Of a DNA stretch of 64,000 nt, positions 8,085-17,989 are shown one piece after another. The stretch's first letter is position 1, and each line of letters starts with the position of its first letter. Position numbers and translations under genes: made by a program. A model generated the notes under the pieces. The model was not told the DNA's origin and searched no databases. It saw nothing but the letters and a program-made list of their open reading frames with translations. This DNA is from Phycicoccus sp. CSK15P-2 (GTDB lineage: Bacteria; Actinomycetota; Actinomycetes; Actinomycetales; Dermatophilaceae): positions 34,095 through 98,094 of the forward strand of contig NZ_JAFDVE010000017.1 of assembly GCF_016888005.1 (NCBI RefSeq). Reading direction: 5' to 3'.

Positions 8085-8996
8085 TCAGGCACGGGGATGG
8101 GCTTGCGCGTAGGAGTGCTTCAGGCGGTCGACGGAGACGTGCGTGTAGATCTGGGTCGTGGCCAGCGAGGCGTGGCCGAGGAGCTCCTGGACCATCCGGA
8201 GGTCGGCGCCACCTTCGAGGAGGTGGGTCGCCGCGCTGTGGCGCAGGCCGTGCGGCCCGATGTCGGGCGCGTCGGGGACGTGGGCCACCAAGCGGTGTAC
8301 GACGTCACGGATCTGCCGCTGGTCCGCCCGGCGTCCGCGGCGCCCGAGGAGGAGGGCCGGACCGCTGCCGGCCACGGCGAGTGCCGGACGGCCCTCGGCG
8401 AGCCAGGTGCGCACCGCGTCGCGGGCCGGGACCCCGAAGGGGACGCGCCGCTCCTTGTCGCCCTTGCCGACGACCCGCAGGACGCACTGGTCGAGGTCGA
8501 CGTCGTCGACGTCGAGGCCGACGAGCTCCCCGACCCGGATGCCCGTGGCGTAGAGCAGCTCCAGCGCCGCACGGTCGCGCAGGTGTACGGGGTCGGCGTC
8601 GTCCGCCGCGACGGCCGCGACCTGGAGGAGACCGACGGCCGACCGCTCGCCGAGCACGGGGGGCAGTGTGCGTTGGCGGCGGGGCGCTGCGAGCCGCAGC
8701 GACGGGTCGGCGTCCATGCGCCCGGTGCGCTCACACCACCCGAAGAACGTGCGCAGCGAGGCCGACGTGCGGGCGACGGTGGCGCGCGCCGCACCCGCGC
8801 GCGCGACCTGGCCGAGCCAGGCGCGCAGGTCGGCGAGGGTGATGGAGCGCAGGCCGGCGTCGTCCTCGGCCCCGACGGCACCGAGGAAGGTCCCGACGTC
8901 GCGCACGTAGGCACGGACGGTGTGGTCGGACCGCCCTCGTTCCACGCGCAGGTGGCGCTCGAACGCGTCGAGTGCCTGGGGATGCACAGCGCTCAC
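8085..8996 (-). CDS. xerC: Tyrosine recombinase XerC
   Basis: XerC with XerD resolves chromosome dimers at dif. With the GTG start the protein has 303 residues, the usual size. The N-terminal SAM-like core-binding domain covers about 10-95 and the catalytic domain about 110-295. All catalytic residues are visible: R154 (TGIRVGEL), K178 ([11 protein letters not shown]), H249 and R252 (HGLRHSAA), H275 (LLGHAS) and nucleophile Y284 (IYTHV). The frame continues far upstream, so the start was placed at the GTG opening the first conserved helix; this is moderately certain. It is the last recombination gene of the minus-strand cluster. Confidence 0.93.
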   Translation of the reverse strand: MSAVHPQALDAFERHLRVERGRSDHTVRAYVRDVGTFLGAVGAEDDAGLRSITLADLRAWLGQVARAGAARATVARTSASLRTFFGWCERTGRMDADPSLRLAAPRRQRTLPPVLGERSAVGLLQVAAVAADDADPVHLRDRAALELLYATGIRVGELVGLDVDDVDLDQCVLRVVGKGDKERRVPFGVPARDAVRTWLAEGRPALAVAGSGPALLLGRRGRRADQRQIRDVVHRLVAHVPDAPDIGPHGLRHSAATHLLEGGADLRMVQELLGHASLATTQIYTHVSVDRLKHSYAQAHPRA

Positions 8997-9082
8997 ATGA
9001 CAACGTTGGCACCACGCGCTACCAGGCGCAACGGATTCGTCGACATGTCGGCCGTTCGTCCGGCACGAAGGCGTGATGTACA

Positions 9083-10207
9083 TCACATTGCGCTCTTCTT
9101 CCGGTAGCCCCCCGGCCCCGACTCGACGAGCCCGAGCGCCTCGAGCACGGCGAGTGCCCCGGGCACCTTGGCGGGGTCCACGCCGGCGAGCTCCGCGAGC
9201 CGGTCGGGTGTGCACCGACGGCGCATCGGGGCCACGGACCACACGGTGTGCTCGAGAGGGTCGAGGTCGTCGGTGGGCCGCCGCGGAGCGCGCCGCTCGA
9301 CGTCCGGCCCCTCCCCGATGGGCGCGGCGAGGTCCAGCACGTCGTCGACGTCGGTCACGAGGACGGCCTCGGTGTCGCGCAGCAGACGGTGGCACCCGGC
9401 CGATGCCACGCTGGTCACCGGACCGGGTACCGCTCCCACGGGCAGATGGCACTCGAGGGCGTCCCGCGCGGTGACGAGCGACCCCGAGCGCAGCCCGGCC
9501 TCGACGACGACCGTGGTCCGGGACATCGCGGCGATCAGCCGGTTGCGGGCGAGGAACCGACCGCGGTACGGCGGCGACCCGGGCGGCACCTCGCTGACAA
9601 CCGCACCGGACTCGGCGATCCGCGTCAGGTCGCGCTCGTGGGCCCGGGGGTAGGCGACGTCCACTCCGCAGGCCAGCACGGCGACCGTCGGCGCACCCGC
9701 GGCGAGGGCACCGCGGTGGGCCGCGACGTCGATCCCGTAGGCGGCGCCGCTGACCACCGTCCACCCGCGCTCGCCGAGCTCCTCCCCGAGCTCGGCCGCC
9801 ACCCGACGGCCGTACGCCGTGGCCGCCCGCGAACCGACGACGGAGACCGACCTCGCCGTCAGCGACGCGAGGTCCGCCTCGCCGCCGACGAACAGGCAGT
9901 ACGGCGGATGCTTCAGGCGATCGAGTCCGGGTGGCCAGCGGTCGTCCCCGGGCACGAGGACCTGCGCCCCGATGCGCGCGACGTCGGCGACGAGGCCGTC
10001 GAGGTCGAGCCTGGGCAGCCGGACGTATAGCTCGGCGGCCGAACCGGCACGGCGCTCCCGGAGGGCCGCCAGGGCCCCGGCGCCGCCGTGCTCGGCGAGC
10101 AGGTCCCGGATCACGCCGTTGCGTGGTTCCACGAGGAAGGACAGCGCGGCGCGCGCCCAGCGGTCGTCGTCCTCGAGCCGCCCCACGGTGCGGAGCACGC
10201 CCGTCAT
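9083..10207 (-). CDS. dprA: DNA-processing protein DprA (Smf)
   Basis: DprA binds incoming single-stranded DNA and loads RecA during natural transformation. The 374-residue protein has a helical N-terminus, the Rossmann core with [17 protein letters not shown] and [18 protein letters not shown], and a C-terminal winged-helix (about 310-370). Its start overlaps the comM stop by four bases (ATGA). Presence beside comM keeps the actinobacterial order comM-dprA-xerC; it does not by itself show competence, since no ComE uptake genes lie in this window. Confidence 0.95.
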   Translation of the reverse strand: MTGVLRTVGRLEDDDRWARAALSFLVEPRNGVIRDLLAEHGGAGALAALRERRAGSAAELYVRLPRLDLDGLVADVARIGAQVLVPGDDRWPPGLDRLKHPPYCLFVGGEADLASLTARSVSVVGSRAATAYGRRVAAELGEELGERGWTVVSGAAYGIDVAAHRGALAAGAPTVAVLACGVDVAYPRAHERDLTRIAESGAVVSEVPPGSPPYRGRFLARNRLIAAMSRTTVVVEAGLRSGSLVTARDALECHLPVGAVPGPVTSVASAGCHRLLRDTEAVLVTDVDDVLDLAAPIGEGPDVERRAPRRPTDDLDPLEHTVWSVAPMRRRCTPDRLAELAGVDPAKVPGALAVLEALGLVESGPGGYRKKSAM

Positions 10208-11748
10208 GCCGCCACCGCCTCGCCGCGGCGCAGCGACAGGCCGGTGACGACGTCGTCGCGGGTGGGCGCGGCCCTCCCGGCGAGGTCCGCGGAGGACCAC
10301 GCGACCCGTAGCACGCGGTCGTACCCGCGCAGGGTGAGCCGACCGTGGTCGAGGGCGCGGTCGATGACGGCCGTCGCGGCCCCCGGAAGACGGAACGGTG
10401 CACGGCGCAGCACATGCCCCGGCACGAGACCGTTGACCTGCCACCCTCCGGCGGACCATCGCTCCTCCTGGACCGCGCGGGCCTGCGCCACCCGACCCGC
10501 GACCACGCTGCTCGGCTCCGCGGTCTCGTCGGCGAAGGCCGCCCGTCGCACGGGCGGAACGTGGACCTGGAGGTCGACCCGGTCCATGAGCGGGCCGCTG
10601 AGCCGGCTCGCATACGTGCGCAGGTCCCTCGGGGAGCACGTGCAGTCCAACCCTTTGCCGTAGGCCCGGCCGCACGGGCAGGGGTTGGCCGCGAGCACGA
10701 GGAGCACCCGGGCCGGGTACCGGACGACGTGTCGGGCCCGGGCGATGACGACCTCCCCGGACTCGAGCGGCTGGCGCAGCCCCTGGAGCACGCTCGGCCG
10801 GAACTCGGCGGCCTCATCGAGGAAGAGGACGCCTCGGTGTGCGCGGGAGACCGCACCCGGGAGGACCAGGCCGCTGCCACCACCGGTGAGTGCCGCCATC
10901 GAGGTGCTGTGGTGTGGCGCGACGAACGGCGGGGACGGGTCGAGTGCGGCGACCTCCCCCACCGGTGCCACGAGCGAGCGCACCGCGTGCACCTCGAGGG
11001 CCTCCTCCCGGGTCAGCCGGGGCAGGACGGTGACGAGACGCTCCGCGAGCATCGTCTTGCCGACACCCGGTGGACCCGTCATGAAGAGGTGGTGCGCCCC
11101 GGCCGCGGAGAGCTCGAGCGCGGCACGGGCCTCGGGCTGCCCGACCACGTCGGCCAGGTCCGCACCTCGGACCGGACCGTCCACCGGCGGCTCGCGGCGC
11201 GGCGGCTCGGGGAGCGCGTCCGGGGCGGTCACCTCGCGGTACCAGGCGACGACCTCGGCCAGCGACGACGCGGAGTGGACGGCCACACCGTCGACGAGCT
11301 GCGCCTCGGCCAGGTTCTCGTCCGGGACGACGACGTGGCGGACCCCGGCCCGGCTCGCGGCCAGGACCGCCGGCAGCACGCCCCGGACGCCACGCAGCCG
11401 GCCGTCGAGCGCCAGCTCCCCCAGATGCATCACGTCCTCCGCGACCCGCCGGTCCACGGCCCCGGATGCTGCGAGCACCGCGACGGCGATGGCGAGGTCG
11501 AAGCCCGAGCCGTGCTTCGGCACCGACGCCGGGGAGAGGTTGACGGTGACCCGGTGCGGCGGCACGGCGGCACCCACCGTCGCCGCGGCAGCCCGGACCC
11601 GGTCCGGCGCCTGGGCGCACGCGGCGTCGGGCAGCCCGCCGACGGTGAACGCGGGCAGCCCCTGCGCGACGTGGGCCTCGACGTCGACGAGCATCCCGTC
11701 GATGCCCGTGAGGGAGACCGACCGCGTCCGGGCCAGCCCGAGCGTCAC
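10204..11748 (-). CDS. comM: ComM/YifB-family AAA+ ATPase (Mg chelatase-like)
   Basis: A 514-residue protein of the ComM/YifB family; in transformable bacteria ComM is a hexameric helicase that drives branch migration. The N-terminal ribosomal-S5-like/Lon-protease-like domain (about 1-170) contains the substrate-binding fold; the AAA+ domain has Walker [15 protein letters not shown] near residue 227 and Walker [11 protein letters not shown] Cys-rich segment ([17 protein letters not shown]) is typical of the Mg-chelatase insert. The GTG start overlaps the yraN stop as GTGA, which decides the start. Confidence 0.94.
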   Translation of the reverse strand: MTLGLARTRSVSLTGIDGMLVDVEAHVAQGLPAFTVGGLPDAACAQAPDRVRAAAATVGAAVPPHRVTVNLSPASVPKHGSGFDLAIAVAVLAASGAVDRRVAEDVMHLGELALDGRLRGVRGVLPAVLAASRAGVRHVVVPDENLAEAQLVDGVAVHSASSLAEVVAWYREVTAPDALPEPPRREPPVDGPVRGADLADVVGQPEARAALELSAAGAHHLFMTGPPGVGKTMLAERLVTVLPRLTREEALEVHAVRSLVAPVGEVAALDPSPPFVAPHHSTSMAALTGGGSGLVLPGAVSRAHRGVLFLDEAAEFRPSVLQGLRQPLESGEVVIARARHVVRYPARVLLVLAANPCPCGRAYGKGLDCTCSPRDLRTYASRLSGPLMDRVDLQVHVPPVRRAAFADETAEPSSVVAGRVAQARAVQEERWSAGGWQVNGLVPGHVLRRAPFRLPGAATAVIDRALDHGRLTLRGYDRVLRVAWSSADLAGRAAPTRDDVVTGLSLRRGEAVAA

Positions 11749-12128
11749 GAGCCCACCCCCACGACGTGCCGGACCTCGGGGACCCGGCCCCGGACGCAGA
11801 GGACGCCCACGACGTCGACCCGCACCTGCTCGGGCCGTACCCCCCGTGCCGCCACGTAGGCCGCGGCGAGACGGCGCAGCCGGAGTGCCTTGGCGACCGT
11901 CACGGCCTCGACGGGGTCGCCGTACGCCGTCCCCCGCCGGGTCTTGACCTCGCAGACCACGAGGCATGCGCCATCCCGCGCGACGATGTCGATCTCGCCG
12001 TGCTCGCACCGCCAGTTGCGCTCCAGGACCTCGAGCCCTCGGTCACGCAGGTACCGCGCTGCGAGCGTCTCCCCGTACCGACCGAGCGTTGCCCGGTCAG
12101 GTGGCTGCCGTGTCGTGTCCGTGCCCAT
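11745..12128 (-). CDS. YraN family (UPF0102) nuclease-like protein
   Basis: 127 residues with the restriction-endonuclease-like fold of UPF0102. Conserved pieces are RYGETLAARYL, the acidic HGEIDIVARDG and CEVKTRRG, which together form the D-ExK pattern expected for metal-dependent nucleases. Its biological role is not settled in the family. The ATG start was chosen because the conserved region begins about 15 residues later. It is translationally coupled to comM through GTGA. Confidence 0.9.
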   Translation of the reverse strand: MGTDTTRQPPDRATLGRYGETLAARYLRDRGLEVLERNWRCEHGEIDIVARDGACLVVCEVKTRRGTAYGDPVEAVTVAKALRLRRLAAAYVAARGVRPEQVRVDVVGVLCVRGRVPEVRHVVGVGS

Positions 12129-12546
12129 GGGTCGAGCGAAGCCGACCGGGGGTGAGGGGCGCCACGTGCCGGGCCCGGCCTGTGGACGACCGCGTCGGAG
12201 GCGCCGGCTGTGGACGAACCGTCGTCCGGGCGGCGCCGTGCCGCAGCGGCCGGGAGCATCCGAGCCCGCCGACAACGGGCGGGATACAGCGGGACCACCC
12301 GACCACGGTCCGACCTGTACATCTACCCCCCGGGGCGCCCGTCGGTGTCGTCCGCCCGTCCCGGGCGCACCGATGCGCCGGACGGGGGTGCAGGAGCGGT
12401 CGTCGGACGCTTCCGCACCCGCGAGGGGCGAAGCGCACGGGCGTCGACGGAACAACGGCCCGGACACGGCCGGGTGGGAAGATCGCGTCGGAGGCGCCGG
12501 CTGTGGACGGCGGCGGTGTCAGGAGGTCGGGGTCAGGAGGTCGGGG
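12129..12546. other. 418-base intergenic region with repeats
   Basis: No gene is supported here. It holds two exact copies of a 26-base sequence (12191-12216 and 12484-12509) and a 14-base tandem duplication at 12521-12548. It should also contain the promoter of yraN-comM-dprA-xerC and the terminator of the rplS to DUF2469 group, but I cannot place either with confidence. Confidence 0.6.
12191..12509. repeat. 26-base direct repeat pair (12191-12216 and 12484-12509)
   Basis: Both copies match exactly and contain GGCGCCGGCTGTGGACG. The copies are 293 bases apart start to start. The interval between them has no coding support. Confidence 0.85.
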
Positions 12547-12548
12547 TC
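12521..12548. repeat. 14-base tandem duplication
   Basis: AGGAGGTCGGGGTC occurs twice in a row and overlaps the last bases of the DUF2469 gene's stop codon region. Confidence 0.85.
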
Positions 12549-12861
12549 AGAAGTCGCCTTTGGGCAGCTCGAGGTCGCTCTTGGCGAGCTCCTCGACGTT
12601 GACGTCCTTGAAGGTCACGACCCGCACGGTCTTGGCGAAGCGCGCCGGGCGATAGATGTCCCACACCCAGGCATCGTGCATCGTGACGTCGAAGAACACC
12701 TCGCCGCCGTCGCTGCGGACCTTCACGTCGACGCTGTTGCACAGGTAGAACCGCCGCTCGGTCTCGACGACGTGGCTGAACAGCCCGACGACGTCGCGGT
12801 ACTCGCGGTACAGCGCGAGCTCCGCCTCGCTCTCGTACTTCTCGAGATCCTCCGAGCTCAT
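12547..12861 (-). CDS. DUF2469 family protein
   Basis: A 104-residue actinobacterial protein beginning [20 protein letters not shown], with the conserved [12 protein letters not shown] and [10 protein letters not shown] segments. The family is restricted to Actinobacteria, sits next to rnhB, and has no established function. Its ATG overlaps the rnhB stop (ATGA), so the two are coupled. It is the last gene of the rplS-side cluster. Confidence 0.93.
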   Translation of the reverse strand: MSSEDLEKYESEAELALYREYRDVVGLFSHVVETERRFYLCNSVDVKVRSDGGEVFFDVTMHDAWVWDIYRPARFAKTVRVVTFKDVNVEELAKSDLELPKGDF

Positions 12862-13589
12862 CGCTCTCCCACCGGCATCTGCGTCACCAACCCATCATCG
12901 TCCATCGAACCCGGCAGCCGCCACGAGCGCCGGTGCCACACCGACGGACCGTGGGCCCGCAGCGCGTCGAGGTGCTCCGGAGCGGCGTAGCCCTTGTTGC
13001 CTGTCCACCCGTAGGCCGCATGCTCGCCGTCCTCGGCGCCGAGCCCGACCATGATCGCGTCCCGCTCGACCTTCGCCAGCACGCTGGCGGCGGCCACCGA
13101 GGAACAGCGGAGGTCGGCCTTGACCATGGTGGTCACGGGGGGCGTGGGCACCTCGTCCTCGTGCGCGAAGGCGAGCAGCCCGACGTCCTCGGGGGCCGTG
13201 AGCCAGTCGTGGTTGCCGTCGAGGATGACCAGGTCCGGCCGCACGCCACAGGCTGCGAGGGCGCGCATCCCGGCGAGCCGCAGCGCCGCCATGATCCCGA
13301 CCGTGTCGATCTCCGCCGCGCTCGCGTGCCCCACGGCGTGACAGAGGGCCCACCGTTCGATGCGCGGCACCATCGCCTCGCGCGCCTGCGGCTGGAGGAG
13401 CTTGGAGTCCCGCACGCCCTGCGGCGCGGTGCGGCAGGTCTCGTCGATGACGCAGACGCCGACGGTGACCGGACCGGCGAGGGCGCCCCGGCCGACCTCG
13501 TCCATGCCGGCGAGGACCCGGTGTCCGTCCCGCTGCAGGGCACGCTCGACCCGCAGGTTCGGCGCGCGCGACCGGGCCGCCCGGCTCAC
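12858..13589 (-). CDS. rnhB: Ribonuclease HII
   Basis: RNase HII removes RNA from RNA-DNA hybrids, including misincorporated ribonucleotides. The 243-residue protein shows the family signature [14 protein letters not shown] with its catalytic Asp-Glu pair, a further acidic residue in [11 protein letters not shown] and the [12 protein letters not shown] helix. The GTG start overlaps the lepB stop as GTGA, which decides the start among several upstream in-frame candidates. Gene order lepB-rnhB-DUF2469 is the common actinobacterial one. Confidence 0.95.
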   Translation of the reverse strand: MSRAARSRAPNLRVERALQRDGHRVLAGMDEVGRGALAGPVTVGVCVIDETCRTAPQGVRDSKLLQPQAREAMVPRIERWALCHAVGHASAAEIDTVGIMAALRLAGMRALAACGVRPDLVILDGNHDWLTAPEDVGLLAFAHEDEVPTPPVTTMVKADLRCSSVAAASVLAKVERDAIMVGLGAEDGEHAAYGWTGNKGYAAPEHLDALRAHGPSVWHRRSWRLPGSMDDDGLVTQMPVGER

Positions 13590-14350
13590 GGTGACGCGGC
13601 AGCCGACGGCACGTCGGCGAACGTCGTCTCGTGGTCGGAGAGCCAGGCGAGGCGGGAGAACGGCCAGACGACGGCGACGGCGCGCCCGGTGATCCGGTCG
13701 ACCGGTACCGAGCCCTGCTCCCCCGTCCCGTCGGGGTCGTGGAACCGCGAGTCCTCGCTGTCCGACCGGTGGTCGCCCATGACCCACACCTTGCCCGCGG
13801 GCACGGTGATGTCGAAGGGCATCGAGCTCGCGACGTCGCCGTCGTGGACGTAGGGCTCCTCGATCGGCTCGTCGTTGACCGTGATCCGCCGGTCGTCGTC
13901 GCAGCACACGACGTGATCGCCGGGCAGCCCGATGACCCGCTTGATGAGGTGGTCCTCGGACTCACTGGGCAGCACCCCGACGAACACGAGCGCGTCGTGG
14001 AGCGCCTTGGTGGCGCCCGTACGGGTCTCGGCCTCCTCCTGCGGGAGCCCACCGAGCCAGTCGTCCGGGTCCTCGAACACGACCACGTCCCCGTGGTGGA
14101 GGTCGACGGGCGACGGCGTGAGCTTGGAGACGACGACCCGGTCCCCGACGAGGAGCGTGGTCTCCATGGAGCCGGACGGGATGTAGAAGGCCTGGAGGAA
14201 CCAGGTCTTGACGACGAAGGAGAGCACCATCGCCATGACGAGGACCAGGACGGTCTCCTTGACGGCCGCCCCGAGCCAGCGCAGCGCGGCGGAGCCTCCC
14301 GACCCGTCCGACCCGTCCGTGCCCTCTCGGGTGCGTTCGGGGGCGCTCAC
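13586..14350 (-). CDS. lepB: Signal peptidase I (catalytically intact)
   Basis: Type I signal peptidase, anchored in the membrane with its active site outside. 254 residues: a Gly/Ser/Asp-rich cytosolic start, one transmembrane helix (about 30-50), then the S26 domain. Nucleophile Ser61 lies in [10 protein letters not shown] and the general base Lys137 in [12 protein letters not shown]. The [11 protein letters not shown] box is intact. The ATG overlaps the stop of the preceding S26-like gene by four bases, so the active and the degenerate enzyme are made from one message. Confidence 0.95.
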   Translation of the reverse strand: MSAPERTREGTDGSDGSGGSAALRWLGAAVKETVLVLVMAMVLSFVVKTWFLQAFYIPSGSMETTLLVGDRVVVSKLTPSPVDLHHGDVVVFEDPDDWLGGLPQEEAETRTGATKALHDALVFVGVLPSESEDHLIKRVIGLPGDHVVCCDDDRRITVNDEPIEEPYVHDGDVASSMPFDITVPAGKVWVMGDHRSDSEDSRFHDPDGTGEQGSVPVDRITGRAVAVVWPFSRLAWLSDHETTFADVPSAAASP

Positions 14351-14724
14351 GGGAGCGCGGAGGTGGTCGGGGCCACGACGCGGCCGACCCGCGAAGGGGG
14401 CCAGTAGCGCAGGACCACCGAGCCGGCTGCCTCGCCGCGGACGTCCCGGGAGGGCACGAGCCGTGCGGCGCCGTCGGTGGCCTCGACGAGGGCGAGGTCA
14501 CCGGCGCGGGCGTCGCGGTCGGTTCTGAGGACGAGCACGCGGTCTCCCGGCTCTACGGTCGGCACCTGGACGGCCGACGGGACGTGGTAGGTCTCCAGGA
14601 GGAGACCCCGGACGAGGCTGGCGACGACGAGCCCTACGACGAGGGCCGGGACCACCGGCGAACGCCGCGACCCGGCACCCACGCGGTCGGTGGGCACCGG
14701 GTCGGTGCGGGCTGGTGCCGTCAT
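14347..14724 (-). CDS. Degenerate signal peptidase-like membrane protein
   Basis: 125 residues with one transmembrane helix (about 24-42) followed by a truncated S26-type beta domain. The segment YHVPSAVQVPTVEPGDRVLV aligns with the signal peptidase box, but the nucleophile serine is replaced by Val52 and the next Met by Gln; there is no lysine in the whole protein, so the general base is absent too. It cannot be an active Ser/Lys peptidase. It overlaps lepB by four bases, which suggests co-production and perhaps a helper or regulatory role (inference). TACCCT ends seven bases before its ATG, so the transcript may start here. Confidence 0.75.
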   Translation of the reverse strand: MTAPARTDPVPTDRVGAGSRRSPVVPALVVGLVVASLVRGLLLETYHVPSAVQVPTVEPGDRVLVLRTDRDARAGDLALVEATDGAARLVPSRDVRGEAAGSVVLRYWPPSRVGRVVAPTTSALP

Positions 14725-14737
14725 CGCGTCGAGGGTA
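14725..14737 (-). promoter_or_regulatory. -10-like TACCCT before the lepB cluster
   Basis: Minus-strand TACCCT (14732-14737) lies seven bases upstream of the ATG at 14724, with no Shine-Dalgarno sequence between. A leaderless start of the two-gene signal peptidase unit is likely. Confidence 0.5.
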
Positions 14738-14778
14738 ACCCCCCGGCCTGTCGACGGCGGCCCGGCGGGTGGTCCGGA

Positions 14779-15138
14779 TCAGGCGTTGGCCGGGGTCTCG
14801 CGCTTCTCGCGGATCTTCGCGGCCTTCCCGCGCAGGTCGCGCAGGTAGTAGAGCTTGGCCCGGCGGACGTCACCGCGCGTCACGACCTCGATCTTGTCGA
14901 TGATCGGGGTGTGCAGCGGGAAGGTCCGCTCGACACCGACGCCGAAGGAGACCTTGCGGACGGTGAAGGTCTCTCCGACGCCACCACCGTGGCGGCGGAT
15001 GACCACGCCCTGGAAGACCTGGATACGCGAGCGGGTGCCCTCGACGACCTTGACGTGGACCTTGACGGTGTCGCCGGCGCGGAAGTCCGGGACGTCGGTC
15101 TTGATCGACGCGCGGTCGAGCTCGTCGAAACGCTGCAT
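14779..15138 (-). CDS. rplS: Large ribosomal subunit protein L19
   Basis: L19 sits at the 30S-50S interface. 119 residues; conserved [23 protein letters not shown] and the C-terminal [11 protein letters not shown] segment are all present. The ATG opening MQRFDELD was chosen; the frame is open upstream. It lies upstream of the lepB cluster on the minus strand and is divergent from the FetB-like permease across a 229-base gap. Confidence 0.97.
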   Translation of the reverse strand: MQRFDELDRASIKTDVPDFRAGDTVKVHVKVVEGTRSRIQVFQGVVIRRHGGGVGETFTVRKVSFGVGVERTFPLHTPIIDKIEVVTRGDVRRAKLYYLRDLRGKAAKIREKRETPANA

Positions 15139-15367
15139 GACGAATCGCTTTCTCGCGGGCTGCCACAGGTCATCCGCGGTTCTCGGTACTGCTCTGATGT
15201 CGTTCGCGGCGTCGTCACCGGGCCACATGCCTGGGTCGGACCGGAGGTCCGGGCACTCCCCCTGCGGCGGGGGCCGTTCGTCGGCGGGACGCAGCGCTCA
15301 AGTCTGCCAGAGGTGGGCCACCCCGGCGAAATCGTGCGGCGTCGGCGGCCGGCCCTATCCTGCCGCC

Positions 15368-16126
15368 GTGACGATCGACCCCGGGATCCCCGTCGTCCTC
15401 GCCGTCCTCCTCCTGCTGGGCGTCACCGTCGGCGGGTACGTCGTCGGCCGGCTGCCGGATCCGGCGTCACCGGCCCTGGCCGCCGCCCGCGCCGTCGGGC
15501 AGCTCGGTGTGGCCGCCGTGGTCATCACGGCGGTCGTCCGTTCGCTGCTCCTCTCGGTCCTCCTCCTGTGCGTGATGTTCGGTGTCGCCGTCCTCACGAC
15601 CACCGGACGGGTGGACGCGCGGGGCGCCTGGCCGTGGGCGACGACGGCGATGCTCGCGGGGCTGCTGCCGGTCGTCGTCGTGGTGCTCGCCACGCGCACC
15701 GTCCCCCCGACCGGCCTGGCGCTCATCCCGGTCGTCGGGATCATCGCCGGCAACACGATGAACGGGCACACGCTCGTCTGCCGCCGCGCCTTCTCGGCCC
15801 TGCGGGACGAGCACGGACAGTACGAGGCGGCACTCTCCCTCGGCCTGACCCGGGCCCAGGCGGTCGAGGAGATCGTCCACCGCCGCGTGCCGGAGGCGCT
15901 CGTCCCTGGGCTGGACCAGGTCCGGACCGCGGGGGTGGTCACCCTGCCGGGCGCCTTCGTCGGGGTCCTGTTGGGTGGCGGGACGCCGGCGCAGGCGGCG
16001 GCCGCCCAGGTGCTCGTGCTCGTCGGGATCATGGCCGCACAGACCGTCACGGCCACCGTCGCCGAGCGGCTCATCGGACGGGCCCTGCTCCTGCCCGACG
16101 ACCTACGGGCAGCCCTGCGGCCCTGA
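15368..16126 (+). CDS. FetB/UPF0014 family ABC permease (iron export type)
   Basis: 252 residues with about seven hydrophobic helices. The conserved segment PVVGIIAGNTMNG and the Glu-Ala-Leu-Ser-Leu-Gly coupling motif (YEAALSLGL) match the FetB permease family, linked to iron export in Escherichia coli. The usual partner ATPase FetA is not adjacent. TATCCT ends six bases before the GTG, with no Shine-Dalgarno sequence, supporting this start. It is a plus-strand singleton convergent with trmD. Confidence 0.88.
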   Translation: MTIDPGIPVVLAVLLLLGVTVGGYVVGRLPDPASPALAAARAVGQLGVAAVVITAVVRSLLLSVLLLCVMFGVAVLTTTGRVDARGAWPWATTAMLAGLLPVVVVVLATRTVPPTGLALIPVVGIIAGNTMNGHTLVCRRAFSALRDEHGQYEAALSLGLTRAQAVEEIVHRRVPEALVPGLDQVRTAGVVTLPGAFVGVLLGGGTPAQAAAAQVLVLVGIMAAQTVTATVAERLIGRALLLPDDLRAALRP

Positions 16127-16150
16127 CCCCGCACCGAGCCCGGTCGCGAG

Positions 16151-17368
16151 TCAGCGGCGGCGTCTGGTGAGGTCGACGGTGCCGGGGAAGGTGCCCTCGC
16201 CGGGGACGAGCCGGTAACCGGCGCGCTTGTACCGGCGGATGTTCGCCTCACTGACCAGGGCGGTGTTGACCCAGAACGTCGTGACCGACCCGGGTGCGCC
16301 GGCCTCGGCGAGGGCGAGCAGGGCTCGGCCCAGCCCACGTCCGCGCAGGTCGGGCGCGACCATGAGCCGCCCCGTCTCCCAGACGGCCGCGTCGCCGGCG
16401 CGAACCCGCCCGCGGACCGCCCCGACCAGTCGCCCCGGTGCCGTGCCGGCGGAGGGCAGCCGGGCGACCCACGTCGTCCACTCGGTGAGCCCGCGGGCCA
16501 CGTCCTCGAGGGACTCGACGTGCGCCGGGATCTCCCAGCTGCGAGCACGCTGGGCCTCGGGCACCCAGCAGGCGAGCTGGAGAACGTGCAGCTCCGGCAC
16601 GTCGGCGGGCACGGCGGGCCGGACGTCGAGGTCGTCGAGCCCCTCGACACCGGCGGAGGCGGCCGCGAGGTCCGGGCGGCGAGCGACCGTGCGGGCGACG
16701 CGCTGCGCGTGCCGCCACCGCTCGATGTCCGTGTGGTTCCCGGAGAGGAGGACCGGAGGTACCTCACGCACCGTGCCGTCGTCGTCCCAGGCTGCGGGGC
16801 GGGTGTACACCGGGTACTCGAGCAGGCCGCCCTCGTGCGACTCCTCGAGGAGCGACTCGGCGTTGCCGACGACGCCCGGCAGCAGCCGCGCGACGGCCTC
16901 GACCATGGCGAGGACCGCGACCTCGCCACCGTTGAGCACGTAGTCGCCGAGTGAGACGACCGTGACGGGCATCCGCTCCGCGGCGTGCTCGTAGACCCGC
17001 TCGTCGATGCCCTCGTAGCGACCACAGGCGAAGGCCAGCCACGGCTCGTCGGCCAGCCGGTGCGCCATCGCCTGGTCGAAGGGGACGCCACCCGGACCGG
17101 GGACGAGCAGGTGCGGCACCGGAGCGGCCTCCACGGTCCCCGTGGCCACGACGTGGTCGAGTGCCTCGGCCCACGGCTCGGGCTTCATGACCATCCCCGC
17201 GCCGCCACCGAACGGGCTGTCGTCGACCGTGCGGTGGCGGTCGTGGGCGAAACCGCGCAGGTCGTGGACGTGGACGTCGAGCAAGCCGTCACGCCGGGCC
17301 CGGCCGATGAGCGACAGCTCCAGCGGCTCGAGGTACTCCGGGAAGATCGTGACGACGTCGAGGCGCAC
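16151..17368 (-). CDS. trmD: tRNA (guanine37-N1)-methyltransferase fused to a GNAT acetyltransferase domain
   Basis: Residues 1-235 are a complete Trm[14 protein letters not shown] start, [13 protein letters not shown], the trefoil-knot SAM site [15 protein letters not shown] near 139 and [11 protein letters not shown]. Typical TrmD stops there, but this protein continues to 405. Residues 248-405 have a GNAT fold: [14 protein letters not shown], acetyl-CoA loop [11 protein letters not shown] near 353 and [13 protein letters not shown] at the end. TrmD makes m1G37 in tRNAs to prevent frameshifting; the GNAT substrate is unknown. The gene lies two bases past rimM in rpsP-khpA-rimM-trmD. Confidence 0.95.
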   Translation of the reverse strand: MRLDVVTIFPEYLEPLELSLIGRARRDGLLDVHVHDLRGFAHDRHRTVDDSPFGGGAGMVMKPEPWAEALDHVVATGTVEAAPVPHLLVPGPGGVPFDQAMAHRLADEPWLAFACGRYEGIDERVYEHAAERMPVTVVSLGDYVLNGGEVAVLAMVEAVARLLPGVVGNAESLLEESHEGGLLEYPVYTRPAAWDDDGTVREVPPVLLSGNHTDIERWRHAQRVARTVARRPDLAAASAGVEGLDDLDVRPAVPADVPELHVLQLACWVPEAQRARSWEIPAHVESLEDVARGLTEWTTWVARLPSAGTAPGRLVGAVRGRVRAGDAAVWETGRLMVAPDLRGRGLGRALLALAEAGAPGSVTTFWVNTALVSEANIRRYKRAGYRLVPGEGTFPGTVDLTRRRR

Positions 17369-17370
17369 GG

Positions 17371-17910
17371 TCAGCCCTCGAGGTCGAACAGGCCGTCGGG
17401 TGCCTGGAGGACGAGCCCACCGCCGGCGACGTCCACGTCCGGGACGAGGGCGGCGACGAACGGGACGAGCCCTTCGCGGCCGTCGTCGAGGCGCACGACG
17501 AGCCGGTCCTGGGCGGCACCGACCTCGAGCCCGGCCACCTCGCCGAGACGCGCGCCGCCGGGGTCGTGGACGACGAGGCCGACGAGGTCCTCCTCGGTGA
17601 AGGTGTCGGGGTCGTCCTCGTCGGCGACCGGTGGACCGTCGGCGGAGAGAACGAGCCGGGTGCCGCGCAGCCCCTCGGCGGCGGTGCGGTCCGGCACCTC
17701 GGCGAAGGCGACGAGCCAGATGCCACGGTGGACGCGCGTGGAGCGGACGGTCAGCTCGCGGGGCACCCCGGACCCCGGCTCGGCCCGGGTCTCGAGTACG
17801 GCGCCGTCGGCGAGCCGCCGCTCGGGCTCGTCGGTGTGCAGCCGCACGGTGACCTCACCGCGCAGACCGTGCGGCTTGCCGATCCGGGCGACGACGGTGC
17901 GCTCGCTCAC
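17371..17910 (-). CDS. rimM: 16S rRNA processing protein RimM
   Basis: RimM binds S19 and helps mature the 30S head. With the GTG start the protein has 179 residues. The N-terminal barrel begins [18 protein letters not shown]; the C-terminal PRC-like barrel carries [10 protein letters not shown] and DLVGL. A strong GAGGAG lies five bases before the GTG, deciding the start over the open upstream frame. Downstream trmD follows after two bases. Confidence 0.95.
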   Translation of the reverse strand: MSERTVVARIGKPHGLRGEVTVRLHTDEPERRLADGAVLETRAEPGSGVPRELTVRSTRVHRGIWLVAFAEVPDRTAAEGLRGTRLVLSADGPPVADEDDPDTFTEEDLVGLVVHDPGGARLGEVAGLEVGAAQDRLVVRLDDGREGLVPFVAALVPDVDVAGGGLVLQAPDGLFDLEG

Positions 17911-17989
17911 GGGCTCCTCCTCGGGGACGACGACGGCGGGGCGCACCGGGGAGTCTCCTCCCGGCACGCCCCGCCGTGGTGGACGCGGG

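Noticed and set aside
8085..10883. A 932-residue fusion of xerC with upstream sequence
   Set aside because: The upstream part overlaps dprA and comM in another frame and shows no domain; XerC alone is complete from 8996.
9083..11748. Natural competence system
   Set aside because: dprA and comM are present, but they are conserved in many non-transformable Actinobacteria and no uptake machinery is in the window.
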